Of a stretch of 38,056 nt of DNA, positions 16,500 to 25,117 are shown piece after piece (within the stretch, counting starts at the first letter, position 1; the number at the start of each line of letters is the position of its first letter). The notes beneath the pieces are model-generated. The model saw only the letters and a list, made by a program, of their open reading frames with translations. It was not told the origin of the DNA and did no database searches. Source of the stretch: an uncultured Bacteroidia bacterium (GTDB lineage Bacteria > Bacteroidota > Bacteroidia > J057 > CALAJH01). Position numbers and translations under genes: made by a program. The stretch covers positions 1 to 38,056 of the forward strand of contig CALAJH010000056.1 of assembly GCA_937922655.1 (NCBI GenBank). The letters run 5' to 3'.

Positions 16500-18119
16500 A
16501 TGCAAAAGATTTTACGAACGGTGGCGTTGGCGGTCTTGTTCGCGGGTGCATGGGGGGAAATGCGGGCGCAGGATTGCGAACGGATTTTTCGGACGCTTTC
16601 CACGTCGGGGGCCGAAGAGGTTTTGGCTTTGGCCGCCGACGGCGCGGGCAACGTCTTTGCCACCGGTTATTTTCGTTCGACGCTCGATTTCGGCGGCCAA
16701 AGTCTAACGGCCGACGCCGGCACGCGCGACGTATTTTTGGCCAAATATACGTCCGAGGGCCAACTTCTTTGGGTGCGACAGGCCGGCGGGCCGGGCAACG
16801 AGGAAGGTCGGGGCCTTGCCGTCGACCCCGACGGCAACGTCTATTTAACGGGCTTTTTTTCGGGCTCGATAAACGTGGCGGGCGCGTTTTTGACGGGTGC
16901 GGGCGGCAGCGACGTGTTTTTGGCTAAATTTTCTTCCTCCGGCCAACGTCTGTGGGCCGTGCGCACGGGAGGAACCCTCAACGAACGCGCCCATGCTTTA
17001 GTCTACACGCCCGGCGCCGTTACCGTTGTCGGATATTTTTCCGGTACGGGCGCCAACATTGCCGGAAACACGCTTTCCTCCGCCGGTGAGGAAGACGTTT
17101 TCGTCGCCCGCTTTAATTCCGAAACCGGCGCCGGAATATGGTCGCGTTCGGCGGGCGGCTCCGACATCGACTATGCCTACGGCGTTTGCGCCGACCCCGA
17201 CGGCAACGTTTTCGTCGCCGGATTTTTTATTTCCAACGCCGTTTTTGGTTCGGTTGCGCTTTCGGGTGCAATGGACGAGGTTTTTGTTGCCAAGCTGTCG
17301 CCTTCGGGCGATTGGCTCTGGACCGTCAAGGGCGGCGGCAATTCCGCCGACAACGCCTTTGCCGTCGCCTACTTGGACGGCGCGGTGTATACTACGGGAT
17401 ACTTTGGCGAAACGGCAAGTTTCGGCGCCCACGCCGCAGTTTCGCGCGGGATCTTGGACGCCTTCGTCGCCAAAACCGACGCACAAACCGGACAATGGCT
17501 GTGGGTAAAGAATTTGGGCGGTACAAGCGGGGACGAGGGCGTGGCCGTCGCACCCGCCGGCGACGGCGTTTGGGTCGTGGGAAGCTTTCGTTCCACGAGT
17601 GGTTTTGTTGGAGATTTGGCGTATTCTCGCGGTTCGGCGGACGCTTATGCCGCAAAAATATCCCCGGAAGGCGAACTTATGGGTTTGACGGCGCTCGGTT
17701 CGACGGCGCTCGACGCGGGAAAAGCCGTAACGTTTTCCAACGGTCCGGTTGTGGCCCTGACTTATGGCGCCGCCGCGTCGGTGGGCGGACAATCCGTTGC
17801 GGCGCTTTCCGCCCAAGACGCCCTTATGGTACGCATTTGTCCGGCGACGGTCGTTTGGCCCGGCGACGCCGACAAAAACGGCACGGTAAACCTTACGGAT
17901 TGCTTTTTGACGGCGTCGGGCTATGGTGCAGCCGGTCCCGCTCGACAGCTCCCCTCCTCCCAATGGGCCCCCCAAACGGCCGACGGGTATTGGTCCGCAC
18001 ACACAAATTACAAAAGTTTTCCGCTCAATTTCGCCCACCTCGACGCCAACGGCGACGGCGCCGTCAATCTCTTCGACGTCGCGCTAACCGTCGCCCACAG
18101 GGGCTTGACCCGCCCGTAA
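16500..18119 (+). CDS. Secreted SBBP-type beta-propeller protein with dockerin-like C-terminus
   Basis: The start at ATG 16500, directly after GGAGGT, gives 539 residues with a signal peptide (MQKILRTVALAVLFAGAWGEMRAQ). Residues about 35-440 are tandem repeats of the SBBP propeller type, each with the pattern DGNVYLTGFFSGS ... DVFLAKFSSSGQRLW. About eight blades are visible. The C-terminus (about 460-539) has two calcium-loop motifs, GDADKNGTVNLTD and DANGDGAVNLFDVA, like dockerin or Saprospiria-type T9SS tails. The role is unknown; a surface or extracellular binding protein is the best inference. No typical T9SS sorting tail follows the second loop. The membrane-protein gene starts six bases later. 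Confidence 0.85.
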   Translation: MQKILRTVALAVLFAGAWGEMRAQDCERIFRTLSTSGAEEVLALAADGAGNVFATGYFRSTLDFGGQSLTADAGTRDVFLAKYTSEGQLLWVRQAGGPGNEEGRGLAVDPDGNVYLTGFFSGSINVAGAFLTGAGGSDVFLAKFSSSGQRLWAVRTGGTLNERAHALVYTPGAVTVVGYFSGTGANIAGNTLSSAGEEDVFVARFNSETGAGIWSRSAGGSDIDYAYGVCADPDGNVFVAGFFISNAVFGSVALSGAMDEVFVAKLSPSGDWLWTVKGGGNSADNAFAVAYLDGAVYTTGYFGETASFGAHAAVSRGILDAFVAKTDAQTGQWLWVKNLGGTSGDEGVAVAPAGDGVWVVGSFRSTSGFVGDLAYSRGSADAYAAKISPEGELMGLTALGSTALDAGKAVTFSNGPVVALTYGAAASVGGQSVAALSAQDALMVRICPATVVWPGDADKNGTVNLTDCFLTASGYGAAGPARQLPSSQWAPQTADGYWSAHTNYKSFPLNFAHLDANGDGAVNLFDVALTVAHRGLTRP

Positions 18120-18125
18120 TTTTCG

Positions 18126-19637
18126 ATGTTTCTTCTTAATTTTTACACCGAAGATTTCGAGTACGTGATGGTGCCGATATGGCTCCTCATCGTCTACACT
18201 TTCGCCGTAATTTTTAGAAGCACGTTTTATAAAAACACGCCTTATTATCCTTATTTTTTGCCCGCACTGACTTTGAAAATCATTGGCGGCGTGGGGGTGG
18301 GTTTGATTTACCAGTACTATTATACATGGGGAGATACGATGCATTACTTCATGTCCGCCTCGCACATTGCCGCCATTCTGATAGAAAACATAGAGGACGG
18401 ATGGCATTTGATTCAATACGGCGGCCAACGTTGGGATATGGAGATGTGGAAGATCGTTTCCAAGTATCGCTACATAGGTTATTTAAACGATCCCCATGCT
18501 TTTTTTGTGGTTAAATTGATGGTTATTCCCGCGCTGCTAACTTTTAATTCGTATTACGCGGCTTCGATTATTGTGTCCGCCGTGTCGTTTGTCGGTATTT
18601 GGGCTTTGTTTAGAATTTATTGCACGATATACCCGGCGCTCATCAAGCAGTTTGCCATCGCTATATTCTACATTCCCTCGGTTTTCTTTTGGGGTTCGGG
18701 GATTTTGAAAGATCCGATAACGATTAGCGCCTTGGGACTCATTGCCTATTCGTTTTTCAGTATATTTATTCTCAGAAAACGCATTTTTTTAAACACTATT
18801 TCAATATTGTTGAGCGGTTTTATTATTTACAAAATTAAATCGTACATTATTCTGAGTTTTATTCCTTTTTTGTTGATATGGATAGGGCTTGAAACGCGCG
18901 ACACTATCCGGCACGGATTGATTCGCTTTATTTTGGCTCCGCTATTGGTGTTTTTTTCGGGCTTTTTCGGTTTTTTGGCAATTCGGGCGCTAGGACAAAG
19001 CGACGCGAGATTTAGCATTGACAATTTTCTGCAGACCGCCGTCGAGGTCAAAAAAGACTTGAACCAAAGTTATTATTATTCCGACGGCGTGGGCAGTTCT
19101 TACGACATCGGCGAATTCGACCCTACCTTGACGGGGATGCTTTCCAAGGCGCCCATCAGCATTTTCACCGCGTTGTTCAGGCCTTTGCCGCACGAGGTGC
19201 GCAACCCCATCATGGCCCTAAGCGCAATCGAAAATTTGTTTGTTTTGCTTTTGGTCGTGTTGATGTTTCGCAAAGTCAACCTCATCGCCATAGGCTTCGC
19301 CGTTGCGCGAAGTCCGTTTTTGATTTTTTCTTTGGGCTATAGCATCAGTTTTGCCTTCATGGTCGGTTTGACTTCGGGTAATTTCGGCAATTTGGTGCGT
19401 TACAAAATTCCCGCCATTCCCTTTTTTATGTGCGCCTTGTACATTTTACACAGCATTTACGTGCGCGATTCCGAATACATGGTCAGGAAAAAATGGGAGA
19501 AACGCCGCCAAATGATGATGTCCACCCACAGGACCGAGCCGGTCGCAGTACCCGTTGTTGCCGCCCCGGAGCCGCCCAAACCGCCGCCCGTTCCCTCGTT
19601 CAGGCAGGGTGAATTTAAACAGTCCGATGTCGCATAG
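18126..19637 (+). CDS. Multi-pass membrane protein, possibly polysaccharide polymerase-like
   Basis: The 503-residue protein has about nine or ten hydrophobic segments, a loop with YTWGDTMHYFMSA early on, and a cytoplasmic-looking Pro-rich C-terminus (AAPEPPKPPPVPSF). I do not recognise a named family with confidence. The overall look, with aromatic-rich loops and a conserved-seeming WGSGILKDP segment, resembles Bacteroidota proteins of exopolysaccharide clusters. The gene is noticeably richer in A+T than its neighbours, especially 18500-18900 (many ATT, TTT and TAT codons), which may reflect membrane codon needs or transfer. It follows the propeller gene by six bases. The nearby MBOAT/SGNH pair makes a polysaccharide role plausible. 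Confidence 0.7.
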   Translation: MFLLNFYTEDFEYVMVPIWLLIVYTFAVIFRSTFYKNTPYYPYFLPALTLKIIGGVGVGLIYQYYYTWGDTMHYFMSASHIAAILIENIEDGWHLIQYGGQRWDMEMWKIVSKYRYIGYLNDPHAFFVVKLMVIPALLTFNSYYAASIIVSAVSFVGIWALFRIYCTIYPALIKQFAIAIFYIPSVFFWGSGILKDPITISALGLIAYSFFSIFILRKRIFLNTISILLSGFIIYKIKSYIILSFIPFLLIWIGLETRDTIRHGLIRFILAPLLVFFSGFFGFLAIRALGQSDARFSIDNFLQTAVEVKKDLNQSYYYSDGVGSSYDIGEFDPTLTGMLSKAPISIFTALFRPLPHEVRNPIMALSAIENLFVLLLVVLMFRKVNLIAIGFAVARSPFLIFSLGYSISFAFMVGLTSGNFGNLVRYKIPAIPFFMCALYILHSIYVRDSEYMVRKKWEKRRQMMMSTHRTEPVAVPVVAAPEPPKPPPVPSFRQGEFKQSDVA

Positions 19638-19721
19638 CCACACAAACCCTGTGGCGAAAGGCCGCGTAAGATTCGCATTTAATTTAAAATTAATTGATTT
19701 TCCGATAGGTTTCTTCGAGCT

Positions 19722-20126
19722 ATGGAAAAAAATTATTGGTTGGTCAAACAGGAGCCGTCGGAGTTTTCATGGGATGATTTTACTGCGGCGGGGGTGGCCG
19801 TTTGGGACGGTGTGCGCAACTACGCCGCCAGAAACCATCTCAAAGCCATGCGTCTTGGCGACGAGGTTTTGTTTTATCATTCCGTCGAGGGCAAATGCGT
19901 CGTTGGCATTGCAAAGGTGAGTCGCGAATGGTACCCCGACCCATCCGACGACAGGTGGGTTATCGTCGAATTGGTACCGGTTCGGGCGTTGTCGCGCCCG
20001 GTGGCGTTGGCCGAAATCAAATCCCGGCCCGACTTGGCCGATCTCCCGCTGATACGTCAAAGTCGGCTTTCGGTCATGCCTCTAAGCTCCGAACAGTTTT
20101 CAATTCTTGTTGCGATGGGCGAATAG
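19722..20126 (+). CDS. EVE-domain protein
   Basis: EVE domains belong to the PUA/YTH-like fold and bind modified bases in RNA or DNA; bacterial members may read modified nucleic acids. The 134-residue protein is just this domain: it opens with YWLVKQEPSEFSWDD, followed by WDGVRNYAARNHLKAMRLGDEVLFYHS and VGIAKVSREWYPDPS, the standard EVE blocks. Its 3' end overlaps the 3' end of the convergent meaB gene by 27 bases. No restriction or defence genes are nearby, so a housekeeping or stress role is more likely here. A weak box TAGGTTTC lies just upstream of the start. Confidence 0.93.
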   Translation: MEKNYWLVKQEPSEFSWDDFTAAGVAVWDGVRNYAARNHLKAMRLGDEVLFYHSVEGKCVVGIAKVSREWYPDPSDDRWVIVELVPVRALSRPVALAEIKSRPDLADLPLIRQSRLSVMPLSSEQFSILVAMGE

Positions 20127-21080
20127 CCTTGCCTCGTACTCGACGGCGGCGGCGTAAGCGGACAAACGCCCGTCAAATACGTTTTTTTCAAGGTCGTCGG
20201 TGGGATTTTCCGTCAGCCACTTGCGTTTGACGGCCGCGAAAGCGCTTTCTCGAAAACGTTTGAGTCGTCCCTCGGCGCGTTTTTTTTCCCAATCGCCTGT
20301 TTTTTGCCGCAAGGTTTTGAAATCGTCCAAACGCTCAAACAGTGTTTCCAAGCCCTCGGATTCGAGGGCCGACACCGCAAACACCGGCGCCGTCCATCCG
20401 TCGTCTCGTGCGGGGAAAAGCGAAAGCGCCGCTTGGTAGTCGCGAACGGTTTGGAGAGCGGCGCGTCGGCGTTCACCGTCGGCCTTATTGACGACGACAA
20501 TATCGGCCATTTCGACGATACCGCGTTTGAGGCCTTGCAGTTCGTCTCCTGCGCCGGGTTGAATGACCAAGACCAGTGCGTCGGCCACGTCGAAAACATC
20601 GATTTCGGTTTGGCCCACGCCGACGGTTTCTATCCAAACGTGAGCGTAACCGGCGCCCGCGCACAAAAGTACGGCGGCGTCGGTGGCGACGTTCAACCCG
20701 CCCGGCACTCCCCCCGACGGCGACGGGCGAATAAACGCCAAAGGATGAGCCGACAAGGCGTTCATGCGCGTTTTGTCCCCCAAGACGCTGCCCCCCGTCT
20801 TTACCCCCGACGGATCGACGGCTAAAACCGCCAAACGTCGTCCCGATTCGACGAACCTCAATCCCGCCGCTTCGAGCAAAGTGCTTTTGCCCGCTCCGGG
20901 GGCTCCCGTAAGTCCCACGCAATATTCGGGTTCTCGGCCCGCAAGGGACAAAAGCTCGGCGGCCAAACGCCGGTCGTCTTTGCGCGACGATTCCAATAGG
21001 GTCAGCGCCCGTCCCAACGCCCGCAATTCCCCGTTCTTCAATCCTTCGGCGTATTCTTGCGCCGTCGCCCGTTTTTTCAT
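20100..21080 (-). CDS. meaB: MeaB-type GTPase (methylmalonyl-CoA mutase chaperone, ArgK family)
   Basis: MeaB protects methylmalonyl-CoA mutase and controls loading of its B12 cofactor. The start at ATG 21080 (MKKRATAQEYAEGL) gives 326 residues, normal for the family; the longer open frame upstream is not likely translated. Motifs are GAPGAGKST (59-67), the switch region with ETVGVGQTEID (151-161), and the guanine motif NKAD (198-201). No mutase subunit genes lie in the window, so the partner is elsewhere. It may serve another B12-dependent acyl-CoA mutase. It converges on the EVE gene with a 27-base overlap. Confidence 0.93.
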   Translation of the reverse strand: MKKRATAQEYAEGLKNGELRALGRALTLLESSRKDDRRLAAELLSLAGREPEYCVGLTGAPGAGKSTLLEAAGLRFVESGRRLAVLAVDPSGVKTGGSVLGDKTRMNALSAHPLAFIRPSPSGGVPGGLNVATDAAVLLCAGAGYAHVWIETVGVGQTEIDVFDVADALVLVIQPGAGDELQGLKRGIVEMADIVVVNKADGERRRAALQTVRDYQAALSLFPARDDGWTAPVFAVSALESEGLETLFERLDDFKTLRQKTGDWEKKRAEGRLKRFRESAFAAVKRKWLTENPTDDLEKNVFDGRLSAYAAAVEYEARLFAHRNKN

Positions 21081-21193
21081 CGCGCGTAAAAAAACAAAAA
21101 AAAACACAAACGGAACCCACCCGCGGACAACCGAGAATTTTTTAAGTATCGTCAAAAGGATTTTTGAAGTCGTCGGTGTTTTTCGTTGGTTTT

Positions 21194-21207
21194 CGTTCCG
21201 CGGAACG
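21194..21207. promoter_or_regulatory. Perfect 14-base palindrome in the meaB/TPM gap
   Basis: CGTTCCGCGGAACG is a perfect dyad within the 161-base gap between the meaB start and the TPM gene stop. It could be the stem of a weak terminator for the TPM operon or a protein-binding site. No T tract follows. Confidence 0.35.
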
Positions 21208-21241
21208 GGGTAAGTCCGGGGAATGAGGCGTTTGTCGGACG

Positions 21242-21982
21242 TTACCAGTCACCGCTGGCTCCACCGCCACCGAAGTCGCCCCCGCCGAAACCCCCAAATC
21301 CCGACCCGCCGGAGCCGCCACCGAAGCCACCGCCGCCCCAGCCCCCGCCGGGGATGAAAAAGAAACCGCCGCCGCCATAGCCTCCCCCCCCGCCGCCGCG
21401 ACGCGAATAACGGGCGATGAGCCAAACAATTACGATGATAACGACAATCGCCACCGTCCAATCCTTGCCCGAGTAGCGTGGGTCGCCCCTTTTGACGTTT
21501 TTGACTTTGTACTCGCCGACGGCGGCGGCGGCCAACGCCTCTGCGCCCGACGCCAAACCCTGAAAGTATTGTCCACGTTTGAAGTGCGGGGAAATCTTGT
21601 CGGTGATAATGCGTTTGGCGACGGCGTCCGGGATGGCGCCCTCCAAACCGTACCCAACCTCGATACGCACTTTGCGTTCGCGCACGAAGACCGTCACCAA
21701 AACGCCGTTTTTGTTTTCTTTGCCGCCCACGCCCCATGCTCGCGCCAAATTACCGGAAAAATCGGCGATTTCCTCGCCTTCAAGCGAAGGGAAAATCGCT
21801 ACGGCGATTTCGTTGGACGACGAGTCGCGGACGGTTCGCAAAAACCGTTCCAAAGCCCGGGATTCTTCGGCGGTTAGAAGTCCGGCGTAATCGTTGACGA
21901 AACCCGTCGGCGTTTTTGGGATTTCAAGGGCGTAGGCCGTGACGCATACCGCCCAAAGCAGGCTAACGAATAATAATCTCAT
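21242..21982 (-). CDS. TPM-domain membrane protein with Gly-rich tail (YgcG-like)
   Basis: TPM-domain proteins sit at the membrane and are linked in different organisms to photosystem II repair, respiratory-complex stability or stress; the biochemical role in bacteria is unclear. The start at ATG 21982 gives 246 residues: signal peptide (MRLLFVSLLWAVCVTAYA), TPM domain at about 20-150 (VNDYAGLLTAEESRALE, then GVLVTVFVRERKVRIEVGYGLEGAIPD), a membrane segment (about 177-195), and a tail of about 50 residues made mostly of Gly with Phe and Trp. The upstream gene, another TPM protein, overlaps this start by 20 bases, so the two are coupled. Confidence 0.92.
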   Translation of the reverse strand: MRLLFVSLLWAVCVTAYALEIPKTPTGFVNDYAGLLTAEESRALERFLRTVRDSSSNEIAVAIFPSLEGEEIADFSGNLARAWGVGGKENKNGVLVTVFVRERKVRIEVGYGLEGAIPDAVAKRIITDKISPHFKRGQYFQGLASGAEALAAAAVGEYKVKNVKRGDPRYSGKDWTVAIVVIIVIVWLIARYSRRGGGGGGYGGGGFFFIPGGGWGGGGFGGGSGGSGFGGFGGGDFGGGGASGDW

Positions 21983-22400
21983 CGGAAAGTTCGTTGATTT
22001 CACCGTCCGCACGGGGAAAATATTTTGCCAAAACCTTGCCAACGGTTCGCACCGCTTCGACGACGCCTTCGGCAAAGCGTTCGGCTCGAAAATATTCGCG
22101 CATTCGGTCGCGGACATCCTCCCAATACTTCGGTCCGACGACGGCGTTGATACCTTCGTCGCCCCAAATGGCAAATTTTCGGTCGACAACGGCCAAATAA
22201 ATCAGCACGCCGTTACGTTTGGACGTTTCGCGCATACCGAGTTCGTTGAAAAGGGCACGAATGCGGCCGGCAAGGTCGGAACCGAACCTGTCTTCGACGA
22301 ACACTTTGATTTCGCCCGAGGCTTGGGACTCGGCTTTGCGTATCGCTTCGACGACCAGCGCCTTGTCGCTTTCGCTGAAAAAACTTTGTGCTACGGACAT
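21963..22400 (-). CDS. Short cytoplasmic-type TPM-domain protein
   Basis: The 145-residue protein has no signal peptide. It opens with FFSESDKALVVEAIRKAESQASGEIKVFVE, then RNGVLIYLAVVDRKFAIWGDEGINAVVG, the pattern of the small TPM partner that usually sits beside a YgcG-like protein. In Bacteroidota these two commonly follow lemA as a three-gene set; here lemA is absent and a WG-repeat gene lies upstream, ending 112 bases before. The start is the first ATG in frame, and the 20-base overlap with the next gene supports an operon. Confidence 0.9.
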   Translation of the reverse strand: MSVAQSFFSESDKALVVEAIRKAESQASGEIKVFVEDRFGSDLAGRIRALFNELGMRETSKRNGVLIYLAVVDRKFAIWGDEGINAVVGPKYWEDVRDRMREYFRAERFAEGVVEAVRTVGKVLAKYFPRADGEINELSDEIIIR

Positions 22401-22512
22401 GGCTCGTCCCGCTTATACGCGCGGATTTGCAAAAGGTTGCGTTGCCGACGATTCGCTTGGTCGGTCCGGCGGCGTTTGGTTGAATTTGATGAAGCCGGTC
22501 AATGGCGGGAAA

Positions 22513-24612
22513 TTAAAATTCGTATTCCGTCCACACAAACCTGCGTTCGGGCAGGGAAAAATAAGCGGTTTTTCCGGCTTTGAGCATACGTATCAAGGTG
22601 TGATTGTAGCGTGTGGCCGCGTCCATGACGCATTCGACCACCCACTCGTTTTCTTTGTCGATAAATCCGGTTTTGTCTCCCAGCCACACTTGGGCCAAAC
22701 CAAACTCGAAATCTCCGGCCTCGTCAAATTCGAGGGGGATTTTGAGTTCGCCCCGGGCATTGAGAAAACCGACTTTGTCTCCTTCGCGTACGCGTGCCAT
22801 GCCGTCTTTGAAGTTGGCGGCAAAGTCGAAGCGGGGGGCGACGAACACTTGTCCATCGCTCGTTAAATAGCCCCATTTGCTTTTTTGCCGAAAGGCAATA
22901 AAACCTTCGGCGGGGTGAGACAAATCTTCGTATTCCGCGGCAACGACGAGTTTTCCCGTCGCGTCGCACAGACCCTTTTTTTTGTTGAGGGTAACCGGAA
23001 CGGCGCCGTTTTTAAATTCTTCGAACGCGGGGTCGTCTTGAAATTTTAGCGCAATGACAAGTTTTCCTTCGCTATCGACGAAGCCGTTTTTACCGTCTTT
23101 GCTTACCCGGGCCAAGCCTTCGGAAAAAGCGCCGATTTTGTCGTATTCGCAGGGAACGATGGGGCGCCCGTTCAAGTCAATGACCCCGAACTTTCGTCCG
23201 ACTTTAACCCGAGCTTTTCCTTCAACGAACGTTTCCACCCAATCGTACTTGTACGGCACGATGTTGAAGCCGTTTTCGTCGATGTAGCCGTATTTGCCGT
23301 CGAGCCGGACGGCGGCCCGGTTTTGGGAATAGCGGTCGGCGTCCTCGTAAATAATTTCGACGGCGACTTTGCCCGAGGGGTCGAGATAACCCCATTTGTC
23401 GTTTTTTTCCACGGCGGCAAAACCCTCGTAAAAATCGTCGATGTAGTCGAAAATCGGTCGGGCGACGTATTCGCCGGTTTTATTGACCAGACCGTATTTT
23501 TTGTTTTTAATCACGACGGCCAAACCGCCTTCGAAGGCGCCGACCGAGTCGTAAACAAAAGGGATGCGAGTTTCGCCGTATTTGTCGATAAATCCGTACT
23601 TGCCTTCGGCGTTTTTGGCGCCGGCGAGGCCTTCGGAAAATTCTTTGACGAAGTCGAAGTTTTTGGCGATGGTACGGGTTTTTTCACGGTCGCTGAATCC
23701 CCATTTGCCGTTGAGGACGATGGGCAACATTTCCGCTTTGAGGCGTTCGGCGGCGTCGTTGACCCGATAACGCAAGGGATGTTCGGGATAGGTGATTTCA
23801 AAGCGTGCCAGTTCGTCGAGGCTAAGCTTGTTTTCGTAAAAAGAAAAAATCGCTTCCCACGCCCGAGGCACGTGCCGGTTTTGAGGGTAAAGTTTGACGA
23901 AGTTGTAATACTGTTCCTCTCGTTTGTCGCGCGTGGCCAAAATAAAAACACTGTCCTCGGCGGCGGCGGCAAACGGGGAGTCGGGATGTTCGCGCCAAAA
24001 TTGATGATAAGCCTCAATCGTATGTGCGGCCGTTTTTTCTTGAAAAAGAAGCGCCTCGTATCGATTGCGCGCCTCGACGCCCTGAGTCGCAAGGGGATAT
24101 TTTTCCAAAAACGCCTTAAACGCGGCGGAAGTGTTTACTTTTTGCGCCACAAGATAGGCTATCGAATCACGGGCGGCGATGGCCCGAATTTTGTTGCGTC
24201 CCCCGGGATTTTTTTCCAAATATATTTCCAGCGCCTCGACCGTGCCGATTTTCATGGCCCTGTCGAATTGTTGGTCGGCGATTTTGCGTTCGAGTTCGAT
24301 GACGGCGTAATCGGTCGCGCCAAGCTCGACCAATTTTTCACGCGTTTTGGGGTCGGCGTTTTTTATTGCCTCCATCGCCGCCTTGCAGTATTTGTAGGCG
24401 GAGTCGGGGTTGGCATAAGGGGCTTTTTCCGTCGAATAATATTTGGCCAAGGCAAACGGCGCCGCAGGGTGTCCTTTGCGGTGCCATTTGGAAAAAGCTT
24501 CGAAAGCCGTGGCGTAGTTCGCCCGTGCCAATTCTTCCAATCCTTTTTCCATGCTTTGGGCGAAAAGCCCCGTTGCCCAAAGCGTCAAAATCAATGCATA
24601 TAAGTAAGCCAT
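22513..24612 (-). CDS. Exported WG-repeat protein with TPR-like N-terminus
   Basis: The start at ATG 24612 (after a TTG four codons earlier) gives 699 residues with a signal peptide, MAYLYALILTLWATGLFAQ. Residues about 20-260 are helical and Sel1/TPR-like (for example HPAAPFALAKYYS, DSAYKYCKAAMEAIK). From about 285 there are eleven WG repeats, including GKWGFSD, GKYGFID, KKYGLVN, DKWGYLD, GKYGYID, RKFGVID, GKNGFVD and DKTGFID, spaced about 33-36 residues. WG repeats build beta-rich binding surfaces; no enzymatic function is known. The protein is likely periplasmic or outer-membrane. It seems a single gene with a TATATTTG box about 50 bases upstream. Confidence 0.92.
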   Translation of the reverse strand: MAYLYALILTLWATGLFAQSMEKGLEELARANYATAFEAFSKWHRKGHPAAPFALAKYYSTEKAPYANPDSAYKYCKAAMEAIKNADPKTREKLVELGATDYAVIELERKIADQQFDRAMKIGTVEALEIYLEKNPGGRNKIRAIAARDSIAYLVAQKVNTSAAFKAFLEKYPLATQGVEARNRYEALLFQEKTAAHTIEAYHQFWREHPDSPFAAAAEDSVFILATRDKREEQYYNFVKLYPQNRHVPRAWEAIFSFYENKLSLDELARFEITYPEHPLRYRVNDAAERLKAEMLPIVLNGKWGFSDREKTRTIAKNFDFVKEFSEGLAGAKNAEGKYGFIDKYGETRIPFVYDSVGAFEGGLAVVIKNKKYGLVNKTGEYVARPIFDYIDDFYEGFAAVEKNDKWGYLDPSGKVAVEIIYEDADRYSQNRAAVRLDGKYGYIDENGFNIVPYKYDWVETFVEGKARVKVGRKFGVIDLNGRPIVPCEYDKIGAFSEGLARVSKDGKNGFVDSEGKLVIALKFQDDPAFEEFKNGAVPVTLNKKKGLCDATGKLVVAAEYEDLSHPAEGFIAFRQKSKWGYLTSDGQVFVAPRFDFAANFKDGMARVREGDKVGFLNARGELKIPLEFDEAGDFEFGLAQVWLGDKTGFIDKENEWVVECVMDAATRYNHTLIRMLKAGKTAYFSLPERRFVWTEYEF

Positions 24613-24664
24613 ACGGCCTTTCAAATCTTTGTGGCGTAGATTTTATTCATAGGCGAATTTTACG

Positions 24665-24672
24665 CAAATATA
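24665..24672 (-). promoter_or_regulatory. -7 box (TATATTTG) of the WG-repeat gene
   Basis: An exact TAnnTTTG match on the minus strand, about 52 bases before the start at 24612, in an A+T-rich stretch. A good -33 partner is not clear. Confidence 0.5.
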
Positions 24673-25066
24673 TAAAAATTAATTTTTTTGTATAGTTAAA
24701 TTTCGGTGGAAGTGCGATTTTGGGCGCCCAAGGTACAAAAAACGCATTTTAGATTTACGTTGAATTTTCGGCGGCGGCAAAGTCCCCGGCGTTTTGCATG
24801 CCTTGTCCGCCGTTCTTGTCGGGGCGGTGCGCGACCGATAACGAAGAAACGTCGAGAAATTTCTTTTTATTCCCGTCGAAAGCATAAGGTTTTCTCTATC
24901 GTTTTTTATCGCAATCGTCCGGTCAAAAGAATGGAGGGGCGGCGGTCCAACGCTGCGGGTAGAATGTTGCGATGGTGCGGCGTGAAAAACGCCTCCCAAA
25001 CAAACAACGGCAAGGGCGACGTCCGATTGACGAAAAATCCGGCTTTCGACGATTTTTTCCGTCCGC

Positions 25067-25098
25067 TTTGCGTTATAACGTTGTTTTGTGTAATTTAG
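25067..25098 (+). promoter_or_regulatory. Promoter of nuoF
   Basis: TTTG at 25067-25070 and TAATTTAG at 25091-25098 (one base off TAnnTTTG) are spaced by 20 bases, ending 19 bases before the nuoF start. Confidence 0.55.
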
Positions 25099-25117
25099 CG
25101 ATTCAAAACGTGCAAGC

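Larger units (their letters stand above)
24613..25117. other. 505-base intergenic region between the WG-repeat gene and nuoF
   Basis: It holds a -7 box for the WG-repeat gene (24665-24672) and the nuoF promoter (25067-25098). A 12-base perfect palindrome, TTGGGCGCCCAA, lies at 24720-24731. Open frames of about 130-146 codons on both strands cover much of it, but their composition (Arg- and Cys-rich, few typical codons) and lack of family resemblance argue against them. An unrecognised small RNA is possible; I see no specific structure. Confidence 0.5.

Noticed and set aside
19637-19655. Hairpin GCCACA/TGTGGC just after the stop codon of the 503-residue membrane protein
   Set aside because: The stem is only six base pairs and no T tract follows; it is too weak to call a terminator.
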